Part shown: positions 16,297 to 25,109 of the stretch, piece after piece
Layout of the letters: each line of letters begins with the position of its first letter
Numbering within the stretch: the stretch's first letter is position 1
Assembly: GCA_963784065.1 (NCBI GenBank)
Contig: CAWAQA010000002.1
Coordinates: 400,334-464,333 of the forward strand
Source: CAWAQA01 sp963784065
GTDB lineage: Bacteria; Acidobacteriota; Vicinamibacteria; Vicinamibacterales; UBA2999
Length of the DNA stretch: 64,000 bases
Direction: 5' to 3'
The notes under the pieces: model-generated
Told to the model about the DNA's origin: nothing
What the model saw: the letters and a program-made list of their open reading frames with translations, nothing else
The model's database searches: none
Made by a program: the position numbers and the translations under genes

Positions 16297-17549
16297 GTCC
16301 GCGATCGTATCGGCGCGACCATCTCGAAAAACGGTGCCAGCACCCCAAGACGAAGTGGGGCCGCTGTGCGTGTCCGTGGTGGTTCGCCTGCGCCGCGTTG
16401 AAGAGGCGGTATCGCTTCAGCCTGGATCGATACCTCGGACGGCACGTCGTGAGCTGGGATGAGGCGCGCGCCGAAGCCAATCTCATCTGGCTGGACATTC
16501 GAGCCGGGCGCTTTCGCGGCCCCCAGGCGCACCCGCTGGCCGCGGGCCACGGGCCGCTGTCGGTTCGCGCGTTTGCCGACTTATGGCAGGCGCGCAAGGG
16601 CGACCTGATGGTATCGGGGAAAATCCACCGTTATCGGCTCGGAACAATCTGTCGATTTGTGCGGCCCGGCACGACTCCGCCCATCACGATTGGCGAGACC
16701 GCCCTCGAGGCGCTCACGCTGCCGGATTTTGAGGCGTTCGCCGAGGCCCGCACGCACGCGGGGAAGTCGTCGGTGGCGGTCAACCACGACTTGAAGCTGT
16801 TGAGGTCGATGTGTAGTTGGGGGGTCACGAAAGGGCTGCTCGAGCGCACGCCCTTTCGCGTGGGGAACGTCGCCGCGCTCAAGCTGGCGAAGGAGATTCC
16901 CCGGTCCCGCCGGTTTGAGACGGCTGAGGACGAAGAACGGCTGCTCGCGGCCGCCGATCCGTACATGCACGCCTTCACGGTCGCGCTGATCGATACCGCG
17001 AGCCGGCCCAGCGAAATCCGCACGTTGCAGTGGAAAAACGTGAGTCTCCCGCGACGGACCTGGGTGATTGAGGCGCGCAAGGAAAAGACCCGAACCGAGC
17101 GATCCGGGATGCTCTCCACGCGGTTGCGGCTTCTGCTCGAGATGCGCCAGCACGATCCTGCGGGACAGCCGTGGCCTGGGGAGGCGTACGTCTTCGGCGA
17201 CGAGCTGGGTCGGGTGTTGGCCTTGGCTACGATCCGGGATCGCTGGCGAACGCTCGTCGCGCGGGTCGGCCTTGAGGGCCTGCAACTGCGCGACATGCGG
17301 CACGAAGGCGCGAATCAGTACGAAGAGACCGGCACGCCCGTCTCCGACGTGTCGCAACTGCTCGGGCACACCAGCCTGGCGACAACGTCGCGGTATCTCC
17401 GGAACAAGCGGCGGCGGATGGCGCAGCTCGCGGTCAATCGGCTCGATCAAGCCCGCGCGGAGGCCGCGCAGGCGCGGGCCCTGGCGGCGGAAGTCGAGAC
17501 CACGGACGACCGACCTCCTGACAGTCCAGCGCGCTCGCGGTCACACTGA
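16293..17549 (+). CDS. Tyrosine recombinase (phage-type integrase)
   Basis: 418 residues from ATG 16293 (ATGA overlap with the HTH gene). An N-terminal cysteine/tryptophan patch (CQHPKTKWGRCACPWWF) precedes the SAM-like core-binding domain. The catalytic domain shows Arg I in DTASRPSEIRTLQWKNV, a lysine loop, box II LQLRDMRHEGANQYEE and LGHTSLATTSRYL with the nucleophilic tyrosine. In box II the usual first histidine of HxxR reads Arg (RDMR), a tolerated variation in some families. The gene ends 160 bp from the tRNA-Leu 3' end, its probable target. Confidence 0.85.
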   Translation: MSPRSYRRDHLEKRCQHPKTKWGRCACPWWFACAALKRRYRFSLDRYLGRHVVSWDEARAEANLIWLDIRAGRFRGPQAHPLAAGHGPLSVRAFADLWQARKGDLMVSGKIHRYRLGTICRFVRPGTTPPITIGETALEALTLPDFEAFAEARTHAGKSSVAVNHDLKLLRSMCSWGVTKGLLERTPFRVGNVAALKLAKEIPRSRRFETAEDEERLLAAADPYMHAFTVALIDTASRPSEIRTLQWKNVSLPRRTWVIEARKEKTRTERSGMLSTRLRLLLEMRQHDPAGQPWPGEAYVFGDELGRVLALATIRDRWRTLVARVGLEGLQLRDMRHEGANQYEETGTPVSDVSQLLGHTSLATTSRYLRNKRRRMAQLAVNRLDQARAEAAQARALAAEVETTDDRPPDSPARSRSH

Positions 17550-17639
17550 CGAACGGTGGGGATCGTGCGATGAGAGGGTTCGTTTGGGCACCAATGATCG
17601 GTGGGTCTGCCCGCGAGTGATCGCCTCAGAGTCGATCAG

Positions 17640-17730
17640 GATCGTGGACGGAAATACCACAAAATGCCACAGTCGAACGTTTACAGGAAAGAGCGAATCG
17701 CCGTAAGTCGTTGGTGCGGAAGCGGGGACT
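17640..17730. other. Probable attachment site region at the tRNA 3' end
   Basis: Between the integrase stop and the tRNA lie TACCACA and TGCCACA repeats (about 17656-17675), candidate arm sites, and then the tRNA-Leu CCA end and T-arm, the usual crossover core. The exact core cannot be set because the second copy was not found. Confidence 0.4.
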
Positions 17731-17798
17731 CGAACCCCGATGGCCTTGCGGCCACTAGCTCCTGAGGCTAGCGCGTCTGCCAATTCCGCCACTTCCGC
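17712..17798 (-). tRNA. tRNA-Leu (anticodon CAG), CCA encoded
   Basis: Read on the minus strand, acceptor GCGGAAG (17798-17792) pairs with CTTCCGC (17722-17716), followed by discriminator A and encoded CCA (17714-17712). The anticodon arm CTAGC-CUCAGGA-GCTAG gives CAG. A long variable arm (TGGCCGCAAGGCCA) and T-loop GTTCGAGTC are present, as expected for a class II leucine tRNA. The structure is complete, so the integration regenerated the gene. Confidence 0.95.
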
Positions 17799-17869
17799 AG
17801 TGAAGAAGCTCGTCGAGGCAGGAACATCAAAGTATAACCTATAGGCGTCCGCTCGATACCTCCAAGCCC

Positions 17870-19240
17870 ATGCCCAAGCTTACGGTAGCAGCCACTGCAC
17901 TGCTGACCCTGGCCGCGTTCCTGGCGGTTCTCGATTTCTACGACGTCGCGGCGATGGCGCCGGCGGTGCTCATGGCCTCGCGCTGGCTGGCGATCGCGGC
18001 GCTGGTCGCGTACGCGTGGACGCGCCGCTCGCTGACCACGTGGATTCTCGTCGCGATGGTGATCGGTGCCGCGATCGGACACGACTTCCCGGCGGTGGCG
18101 ACCGACCTCCGCGTGCTCAGCCTGATCTTCCTGCGGCTGATCAGGACCGTCGTCGCTCCGCTGCTGTTCGCCACGCTCGTCGTCGGCATCGCCGGCCATT
18201 CCAACCTGCGACAGGTCGGCCGGATGGGGCTGAAGGCGCTGATCTATTTCGAGGTGGTCACGACGCTGGCGCTCCTGATCGGGTGGGCGGCCATCTCCAT
18301 CACGCGCGCCGGCGACGGGATCAACCTGCCGCCGCCGCCCGAGGCCGTCCAGCTGCAGCAGCCCGCCGAGCGGACGTGGCAGGACGTCGTCCTCGACATC
18401 TTCCCGGAGAACATCGGGCGCGCGGTGGTGGACGCCGAGATTCTGCAGGTCGTGGTCTTCAGCGTCCTGTTCGGCATCGGCCTCGCGATGGTGCCGATCG
18501 AGAAGCGCCGGCCGATGCTCGCCTTCGCGGAAAGCCTCGCCGAGACGATGTTCAAGTTCACCAACATCGTCATGTACTTCGCGCCGATCGGCGTCGGCGC
18601 CGCGATCGCCTACACCGTGGGCAACCTCGGGCTCGGCATCCTGGTCAACCTGTTCAAGCTGCTGGCGACGTTCTACGTCGCGGTCGTGATCTTCATCGTC
18701 GCCGTGCTGCTGCCCGTGGCGCTCATGGCGCGCGTGCCGCTGCGCCGGTTCCTCCAGGCGGTGGCCGAGCCGGTGTCGATCGCGTTTGCGACGACGAGCT
18801 CGGAGGCGGCGCTGCCGCGCGCGATGGAAGCGATGGAGAAGCTGGGCGTGCCGCGGCAGATCGTCGCGTTCGTGATGCCGACCGGTTACAGCTTCAATCT
18901 CGACGGCAGCACGCTCTACCTGTCGCTGGCGGCGCTCTTCGTGACGCAGGCGGCGGGCATCGAGCTGTCGCTGAGCCAGCAGTTCGTTCTGCTGCTCACC
19001 CTGATGCTGACGAGCAAAGGCGTGGCGGGCGTCCCGCGCGGCGCGCTCGTCATCCTGTTCGGCACGCTGTCGTCCTTCGGGCTGCCCGTCGAGCCGGTGT
19101 TCGTCATCCTCGGCATCGACGCGCTGATGGACATGGTCCGCACGTCGCTCAACGTGCTGGGCAACTGCCTGGCCACAGTCGTCGTCGCTCGATGGGAAGG
19201 CGAGTTCGAGCCATCTCCGGATCCGCAATCAGCAATCTGA
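17870..19240 (+). CDS. Dicarboxylate/amino acid:cation symporter (DAACS/SDF family)
   Basis: 456 residues, an inner-membrane symporter that couples glutamate/aspartate or C4-dicarboxylate uptake to Na+ or H+. About eight membrane helices and two re-entrant loops are visible. HP1 serine-rich loop FATTSSEAALP is near residue 305; TM7/HP2 signatures PTGYSFNLDGSTLYLSL near 334 and SKGVAGVPRGALVIL near 385 follow; TM8 NVLGNCLATVVVARWEGEF near the end has the substrate Asn/Arg positions. About 60 residues of extra N-terminal membrane sequence precede the usual start. It lies just outside the element and is unbroken. Confidence 0.88.
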   Translation: MPKLTVAATALLTLAAFLAVLDFYDVAAMAPAVLMASRWLAIAALVAYAWTRRSLTTWILVAMVIGAAIGHDFPAVATDLRVLSLIFLRLIRTVVAPLLFATLVVGIAGHSNLRQVGRMGLKALIYFEVVTTLALLIGWAAISITRAGDGINLPPPPEAVQLQQPAERTWQDVVLDIFPENIGRAVVDAEILQVVVFSVLFGIGLAMVPIEKRRPMLAFAESLAETMFKFTNIVMYFAPIGVGAAIAYTVGNLGLGILVNLFKLLATFYVAVVIFIVAVLLPVALMARVPLRRFLQAVAEPVSIAFATTSSEAALPRAMEAMEKLGVPRQIVAFVMPTGYSFNLDGSTLYLSLAALFVTQAAGIELSLSQQFVLLLTLMLTSKGVAGVPRGALVILFGTLSSFGLPVEPVFVILGIDALMDMVRTSLNVLGNCLATVVVARWEGEFEPSPDPQSAI

Positions 19241-19292
19241 GCATGGAATCTCGAGACTGCGGATTGCAGACTGAAGATGACTGATTGAAGAG

Positions 19293-19895
19293 TTATTCCT
19301 GCCGCCGCGCCATCCACACCTGCTTGCACTCGGGGCAGGCATACCACGAGCGGCGGTGGCTGGTGTGCTCGAAGCTCGTGACGCCCGCGTGATCGCAGTG
19401 CGGGCAGTGTGTGCTCGGCCACTCGCGGTTGGTGCGTGCGGCAAGCAGGTTCGCGCGCTCATGCAGGTGCGCCGACTTGGCGTACTGCCGCTGGGCGCGC
19501 ATGCGGAGCTCGATCGAGCGCGCACGAAGCAGGCGACCGATGCGCGCGTAGAGAAGATTCGGCGCGAACGGCTTGAGCAGCACCCCGTCGCAGCCTGCGG
19601 CCAGGGCCTCGGGTACCCGTTCGGCGGTCGACGTGGTGACCAGCACGGTGGAGGGCGTCGCCAGCGTCTTGGCGCGCCGGCAGACTTCTTCCGCTGGCCC
19701 GTCGCTCAGATCGAGCTCCATCACGACCAGTTCCGGCGTGCTGCGGCTGAGCGCGTGGAGCGCCGCGCTCGCGGTGAACGCGAGCGTGAGGCGGTACTGA
19801 TCGCGCAACATCGGATACTTCTCGGCAACCGGATCCGAATCCACGAAGAGCACTTCGGGAAGCGCGATCGGTGTAGAGGGAACGGCAGACAGCAT
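19293..19895 (-). CDS. Receiver-domain protein with C-terminal zinc ribbon
   Basis: From ATG 19895 (AGAGGA upstream): a CheY-like receiver (VLFVDSDPVAEKYPM, VVMELDLSDGPAEEV, VLVTTSTAERV, CDGVLLKPFAPNLLYA), then a helical linker and a zinc ribbon (THCPHCDH, RRSWYACPECKQVWMARRQE). In the slot of the phospho-acceptor Asp stands Glu60 (ELVVMELDL), with Asp62 two residues on; the acidic pair Asp19/Asp21 and Lys108 are kept. It may mimic a phosphorylated state. No HTH or enzyme output; the zinc ribbon is probably the output or partner surface. The frame is continuous with the DUF2236 gene upstream, so fusion is possible. Confidence 0.75.
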   Translation of the reverse strand: MLSAVPSTPIALPEVLFVDSDPVAEKYPMLRDQYRLTLAFTASAALHALSRSTPELVVMELDLSDGPAEEVCRRAKTLATPSTVLVTTSTAERVPEALAAGCDGVLLKPFAPNLLYARIGRLLRARSIELRMRAQRQYAKSAHLHERANLLAARTNREWPSTHCPHCDHAGVTSFEHTSHRRSWYACPECKQVWMARRQE

Positions 19896-19953
19896 GGGTG
19901 TGGTCCTCTCGCCCGCGTGCGTGTCCGGTCGGGTATGTGCGGCAGTATAGCCT

Positions 19954-20846
19954 CTAAGTCGCGAACCGCTTTTCAGAGTCAGGTGGCGCTCCAAGGAAAT
20001 CCGATCGCGACATCGTGCTAAGTCCTTCGAGTCGCACTGATGCTCCTGCTGTCCGATTGACAACCGCCTGGCCTCGGGCCAATAGATGAGCCATTGCGGC
20101 GCGCCACGTCGCAACGTCCGCATCACGCGCAGTAGCGCCTCCATGCGCCGTTCCGCTCGCCGGCTCCACGCTAAATCCGTACTGCTCGCGCAGGTCGCCG
20201 GCAGAAGGCCGATCGTGATCAGCCGATTCACCTGCGCCGCGGGCCAGACGGCGCGTGCGCCCGCCGGCGCAAGAACGGCATCGGCGAGTTCGCGCGCCTG
20301 GGCGCCGACCGCAATCGTGCCGGAGGCGAGCATCGTATCGACGTAGCGGCGAAGCGCCGCCGACGTGCGCGGCACGTCACCCTCGCGCGCGCCGAGCGCA
20401 ATAGCCGTTGCCGCCGCCTCCTCGCAGTACGCGTCACGTTCCGCCGTGGAGAGCGGCGACACGACGCGGTCGTACACCAGCAGCACGGAATCAAGCAGCG
20501 TGGCGTGCACCCACAGCAGCAGCGCGGGATCCTCGGCTGAGTACGCGGTCCCGCGCGCGAAGGAACCGACCGTGTGCGGCAGGCGGCCGTTGACGCGCCG
20601 GTGGATCGCGCGGATGGTCTCGAGCGTCTGCTCGCGCGCCGGCGCGTCGCCGAAGGTCAGCGACAGCATGGCGCGGACGGTGTGATGGAGACGCATCGCC
20701 GCGGCCAGCGCTCCACCTCTGAACGTGCTGTGCTCGGCGACGCCGGCGGCGATCAGCGGATGCGCCAGTTGCAGCAGGATCGCGCGCGCCCACGCGAGCA
20801 GCATCAGCCGCTCGGCATTGACGCGCCATGAGACGCCGCGCGTCAT
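19954..20846 (-). CDS. DUF2236 (MpaB/rubber-oxygenase-like) heme oxygenase family protein
   Basis: ATG 20846 (coupled by ATGA to the gene upstream) begins TRGVSWRVNAERLMLLAWAR, LAHPLIAAGVAEHSTFRGG, the hallmark of DUF2236 proteins, with AIHRRVNGRLPHTVGSFARG and LLWVHATLLDSVLLVYDRVV, ending QWLIYWPEARR. Relatives bind heme and cleave C=C bonds or act on lipid or polyketide substrates; the substrate here is unknown. In this frame no stop occurs before the receiver protein (the frame stays open to 19293); the +1 frame has TAG at 19954-19956, which I take as the probable end after an indel. Otherwise it is an oxygenase-receiver fusion. Confidence 0.7.
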
Positions 20847-21265
20847 CGCATGGTCGAGGCGGGGCTGTGGATCGGAACGATCCGAACGGCTGGCTGCTCG
20901 AGGCGACGGGCGATCCAGACCTTGCTGCACTCCAGGCATGCATACCACGATCGGCGGATCGCGTGGCGGCCGGGAAGTCTGCTACCTGCTCCGGGCGGGT
21001 GTGTTCGTCGCGGTCCGTGGCCAGCCGTCGCTGCCGCTCCTGGTGCCGGCGCCGTGCTTGCCGCCGCAGCCGCTGGTAATGCTGCTCGAGCTCGATGAGC
21101 GTGTTGCGGAGCCGGGTCCGGTGCGCGCTCCGCTCCGCGGACGGTACAGCCATGTCGCCGCAAACGCTCGTGCTCTGCCGTCAGCGCTTCGGTCGCGCGC
21201 TTCAGCGCGGCGTGCTCGGTCCGCAGACCCGAACTGTCCGGCGCCTTGTTATCCGGCATGGCCAT
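20843..21265 (-). CDS. Coiled-coil protein with WYAC-type tail, compensating frameshifts
   Basis: From ATG 21265: LRTEHAALKRATEALTAEHE, then in a second frame (about 21150-20945) LRNTLIELEQHYQRLRRQA, then back to the first frame for RRSWYACLECSKVWIARRLE and a stop overlapping the next ATG. Joined, it is a helical, coiled-coil protein of about 140 residues whose tail is nearly the same as that of the receiver protein at 19293. It is the first gene of a coupled group with the DUF2236 gene. Function unknown; probably a signalling adaptor. Confidence 0.5.
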   Translation of the reverse strand: MAMPDNKAPDSSGLRTEHAALKRATEALTAEHERLRRHGCTVRGAERAPDPAPQHAHRARAALPAAAAASTAPAPGAAATAGHGPRRTHPPGAGSRLPGRHAIRRSWYACLECSKVWIARRLEQPAVRIVPIHSPASTMR

Positions 21266-21277
21266 CCCGGCCTGCGA

Positions 21278-23135
21278 TCAATGCACGGCGAGATTCAGTT
21301 CCTGCATGAGCACGATGATCCCGAGGCCGTTTTCGGCTTCGCCGACATTCGCCAGCGAAACGTGGAGGGCAATCGGCCGCCCGCGCCGGTTGGTCGCGTC
21401 GAGTTTGAGCTCGGCCGTGCGATCCGGAGACTGCATGAGGGACAGAATGGGCTGGCGGAGCTGCTCGACAGGCAACCCGATGTCGAGCCCGAAGAAATGC
21501 TTCCCTCTCACCTCGTCATCGCGCAGGCCCCACAGATCGGCGGCCACGTCGTTCCACAACTCGACGTGCAGATTCTCGTTCATGACGACGACGCCAAGCG
21601 GCACACTCTTCAGAATGCCGCTCAGGAACACCATGCTGCGCCCGAGGTCCATTCCGCGCTGGCGCAGTTCCTGATTCACCGTTTCGAGCTCTTCGTTGGT
21701 GGACTGGAGCTCCTCGTTCATCGTCTCCAGCTCTTCGTTGGTGGACTGCAGCTCCTCGTTGGTCGTCTCGAGCTCCTCGACCGTTGATTGCAGTTCCTCG
21801 TTGGTCGTTTCGAGCTCCTCGTTCGTGGACTGCAGCTCCTCGTAAGCCGTCTCCAGCTCCTGCCGCGACCGCTGCAGCTCGTCCTGCAGCTCGTGCTGCC
21901 GCGTGATGTCGGAGAAGATGATCTTGCTGCCGAGCGATGTCTCCGCCGCATCGAAAATCGGTGTCACCTGGATGTTGAAGAAGCGGGACTCCCCGGTGCG
22001 CAGCGGCCAGGCGATATCGCGCAACTGCACCACCTGCCGCCGCGCGTGTGCATCGTCGATGCACGACCGCAGCTCTGCGGGACGGTAGGAGACCTCCAGG
22101 TCCTGCAAGGGCCGGCCGATGTCGTGCGGGACGAGGCCGAAGAGGTCGCGCGCGCGTGCGTTCGCGAGCAGGAGATGGCTGCGCGCGTCCACGACGAGTT
22201 GTGCGGTCGGATCCTGATCGAAAGCGATTTCACGCAGGCGGTTCGCCTGCGTCGCGGGCACCGAGCGCTCGTCCCGCCCCGCCGGATGGCCGGCGAGCAG
22301 CCGCTCGTTCGCGATGTTCGCTGCGCACCTTGGTGAAGACGCGCTGCTTCAGGTCCATCGGCGCGAACGCGCCCGCGAAGTTCAGCAGCATCTCCGCCCT
22401 GCCCAGCACGAGGTAGCCGCCATCGCGCAGCGCGAAGTGAAACCGGTTGACGATGCGCGACTGTGCTTCGTGGTTGAAATACATCAACGTGTTGCGGCAC
22501 ACGAGCAGATCCACGCGCGAGATGGGCGCATCGTCGAGCAGGTCGTGGCGGCCGAAGATGACCGAGCGGCGAAGGTCTTTCTTGAACACGGAGCGGCTGC
22601 CGTTGCGATCGAAGTACTTGGCGCGGAAGTTCTCCGGCAGGCCTTCCATCTCGCGGTCGGTGTACGCGGCGGCGCGCGCAATCGCCAGTTCCTCTTCGTC
22701 GACGTCGGTAGCGTAAATCTTCACCCGCTCGTGGAACTGATCCGGCCCGAGCACCTCGGCGAGCAGGATCGCCACCGAGTAGCATTCCTCACCCGACGCG
22801 CAGCCGGCGCTCCAGACCCGTATCGGCTCGTGACTGTCCTTGTGCTGCAGCACGGCGGGGACGACCTCCGTCCGCAGGTACTCGAACGTCTCCGGATCGC
22901 GGAAAAAGCTGGTCACGTTGATGAGGATGGTGTTGAACAGCTCGCCGAACTCGTCCGGGTGCACTTCGAGATAGTCGAGATACTCCTCGTACGAGCCGAC
23001 GTCGATCGACGCCATCCGCTTATCCACGCGGCGGACGAGCGTCGAGCGCTTGTAAGCGGTGAAATCGAATCCGCGGCTCACCTTCAGGTGTTCCAGCAGC
23101 TTCTCGAACTGCGGCGGGGTCTTTACTTCGTTCAT
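21278..23135 (-). CDS. CheR-type methyltransferase with PAS domains and NEEL coiled coil, one frameshift
   Basis: ATG 23135 starts a CheR domain: N-terminal helices to about 60, TSFFRDPETFEYL, AdoMet loop IRVWSAGCASGEE at 106-116, ATDVDEEELAIARAAAY, LLVCRNTLMYFNHEAQ at 210-224. A shift near 22245 moves to the second half: PAS (ARDLFGLVPHDIGRPLQDLE), a coiled coil of repeated NEELETTNEELQST heptads (DNA about 21690-21860), and a second PAS (VVVMNENLHVELWNDVAADL). This is the MCP-methyltransferase/PAS part of CheB-CheR hybrid sensors; the CheB part is divergently encoded at 23192. No histidine kinase domain follows. It is cytoplasmic. Confidence 0.8.
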
Positions 23136-23191
23136 GCCGGCCAGACGCGGATAGACTAGCACCGATCCTCGGAGGGGACTGCAGTCGGCAG

Positions 23192-24194
23192 ATGGCTAAA
23201 TTCGACATCGTTGTGATTGGGGCATCGGCCGGTGGTGTCGGATTTCTGCAGCGCGTGGTCGAGCGGTTGCCCGCCAGCTTCGCCGCCGCCGTTTTCGTGG
23301 CCCTGCATCTGCCAGATGGGGTGCGCAGCAGGCTGCCGGCCATTCTCGATCGCGCCGGTCCGTTGCCGGCGCTGCACGCCGAGGACGGGGCGCCTATCAG
23401 GCCCGGCCACGTGTACGTGGCTCCACCGGGATTCCACCTCACGCTCGAGAAGGACCGCATGCGCGTCACGCGCGGAGCGCGAGAGCACGGGCTCCGGCCG
23501 GCGATCGATCCGTTGTTCAGGAGCGCCGCCTTGTGGTTCGGCCCGCGCGCCATCGGCGTGGTGCTCAGCGGCCTGCTCGACGACGGAACTCTCGGGCTGC
23601 GGGAAATCAAACGCGCCGGCGGCGTCGCCGTCGTCCAGGATCCGGCGGAGACGCCGTGGCCGTCGATGCCCGAGAGCGCGCTGGCCCACGTCGACGTCGA
23701 CTACAAACTCCAGGCCTCGGACATCGGAGAACGGCTGGCCGCACTGGTCGCATCGAGCGCCGCGGCGGCGATTGCACCGGCTGTGGACAAGGACACGCTC
23801 GCGAAAGAAGTCAAGGAGCTGACGATGCACGAGGATCGAGCGCGATCATCCCGGCGACCCGTCGCCGTACTCGTGTCCCGGGTGCGGCGGCGTGCTGTGG
23901 GAGCTCCAGGATGGTGAGCTGCTCCGGTTCCGGTGCCGCGTCGGCCACGCCTATTCGAGCGAGACGCTGACGGCGGAGCAGGCGACCGCGGTGGAGCACG
24001 CGCTGTGGACGGCGCTTCGCGCGCTCGAGGAGCAGGCGGGAGTGCGGCGGCGTGTTGCCGACCGCATGCGTCGCGTCGGGCATCTGACGTCGGCGCACAG
24101 ATTCGACGAGCGTGTGCGCGCTCTGGAAGAGCAGGCGCAGAGAATCCGCGACCTGCTGATGCCCGGCGTCGGAGCGAGAGTGGCGGATCAGTAA
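23192..24194 (+). CDS. cheB: CheB methylesterase with zinc-ribbon tail, one frameshift
   Basis: ATG 23192. Receptor glutamate methylesterase without a receiver domain: Ser in GASAGG (10-15), His in VALHLPDG, Asp in VVLSGLLDDGTLG (about 129). A shift near 23860 separates the tail, which reads CPGCGGVLWELQDGELLRFR and CRVGHAYSSETLTAEQATAV, a two-knuckle zinc element with a helical end (AHRFDERVRALEEQAQRIRD). Lack of the regulatory receiver domain implies it is controlled otherwise. It is transcribed away from the CheR-PAS gene across a 56-bp gap, presumably with shared control. No CheA, CheW or MCP is in the window. Confidence 0.78.
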
Positions 24195-24263
24195 GGCTGG
24201 TGAGGCGCACGGCGCGATTCGCGCCGTGATCGTTTGCACGCTGCGCCAGCTCGAACGCGATTC

Positions 24264-24749
24264 CTACATCCGCCGATCGGCCGCGGTGTGGTGGGCGACC
24301 GGGAGCCGCTTCTTGAATTCCCGCAGCTCGATGAGGTGATCGCGGAGGTGCTCGGCATGCACCGCGTGGCCTGCCCGGTCGCGCGGCGTGCGCCGAAGCC
24401 GCGCATGCTCGACCTGGAGTGCGGCGTGGGTGCGCTCCAGCGCCTGTTTGTCTTCTGCCAGCGTCGTCCTGCCGTCACGCATCGGATCGACGGACGCAGA
24501 CAATGTGTACGCGGCAACCCGGACACCGCGAAGGGCGTTCCACTGCTCGCTCACGTTCGAGCGGAGGTCGTCGAGGTGGCGCTGGAGCTCGGCCAGGTGC
24601 TGCGTGAGCGCGCGCGCCGCGCCCGGCGCATCGCTCAGGACCGTCACATCGCGAACGAGGTGGCGGACGCTGCGGGCGACGGCTTCGAGCTGTGCCTGAA
24701 GATCATCGCAGGCGGTCGTCAGCGCGGCGCGGCGATCGCCTTTGCTCAT
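24264..24749 (-). CDS. Helical (coiled-coil) hypothetical protein
   Basis: 161 residues from ATG 24749, coupled to the gene upstream by an ATGA overlap. Almost entirely helical: TACDDLQAQLEAVARSVRH, LAELQRHLDDLRSNVSEQWN, LAEDKQALERTHAALQVEHA. The style resembles the coiled-coil protein at 20843 (LxxEHAxLxR). Its end may be shifted, since another frame continues to 24188. It probably works with the chemosensory proteins next to it. Confidence 0.45.
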   Translation of the reverse strand: MSKGDRRAALTTACDDLQAQLEAVARSVRHLVRDVTVLSDAPGAARALTQHLAELQRHLDDLRSNVSEQWNALRGVRVAAYTLSASVDPMRDGRTTLAEDKQALERTHAALQVEHARLRRTPRDRAGHAVHAEHLRDHLIELREFKKRLPVAHHTAADRRM

Positions 24750-24979
24750 GGCCGGATTCTGCGGCGTTCGATCGGAGCTGAGCTCGCCGGCTCGAGCCTG
24801 AGCATCTCAGGGTCTCGTGACCGTGCAGCGCAGGCAGATTCGGCCGTGGCCAGCGCGCCGAGCGCGCCGGCCGAGCCGCCCACGACGACGACGGCGGTTG
24901 CCGCACACGTCTCGCGAACAGCCATCGGTGCATTATCAGTCGCACGCGCCTCCTTCGCCATCGCGAAGTGAGAGGACAC
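24746..24979 (-). pseudogene. CheB N-terminal remnant
   Basis: After a short polar lead the frame reads AVVVVGGSAGALGALA, the start of a CheB esterase with its serine, then leaves the family at once and stops after 77 residues. The rest of the catalytic domain (His and Asp motifs) is missing. It looks like an internally deleted second CheB; it could still serve as a leader of the coupled coiled-coil gene. Confidence 0.4.
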
Positions 24980-25109
24980 GGACCTGTCGCACGACGGGGA
25001 CAGCCGGATGGTCCTGCCTTTTCGCGCGGCTGAATCGCCAGTGAAATTGGCAAGCTCGTGCTGGCGTGATTATTGACGGAGAGACGTTACTTTCGCTCGA
25101 GGAGGTGGT

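Larger units (their letters stand above)
3635..17725. mobile_element. Putative integrative element with right end in tRNA-Leu
   Basis: The right part carries tyrosine integrase, excisionase-like HTH, primase-helicase and phage-type regulators, and stops at the 3' end of tRNA-Leu, which is the usual architecture of a tRNA-targeted integrative element. The left part has a resolvase pair and remnants of restriction and other genes. The left boundary given here is arbitrary: no direct repeat of the tRNA 3' end was found to the left, so the true end may be outside the window, and the region may be a composite of several insertions. Confidence 0.55.

Noticed and set aside
1..17700. A second copy of the tRNA-Leu 3' end marking the left element boundary
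   Set aside because: I looked for the acceptor/T-arm sequence on both strands and did not find it, so no left attachment site is annotated.
17541..17792. An 83-codon minus-strand ORF beginning AELADALASGASGRKAIG
   Set aside because: This is the well-known false translation of a tRNA-Leu gene; it overlaps the tRNA at 17712-17798 exactly.
17768..19228. A 486-codon minus-strand ORF rich in Arg, His, Glu and Asp
   Set aside because: It is the antisense shadow of the DAACS symporter, with composition typical of reversed GC-rich hydrophobic coding sequence and no motif.
19228..19290. GATTGC-type short repeats after the symporter gene
   Set aside because: Similar heptamers occur several times, but no clear unit, period or symmetry could be defined.
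21690..21860. A tandem-repeat block resembling a CRISPR or minisatellite
   Set aside because: The repeats are the codons of NEELQST/NEELETT heptads in the CheR-PAS coiled coil, with no spacers and in frame throughout.
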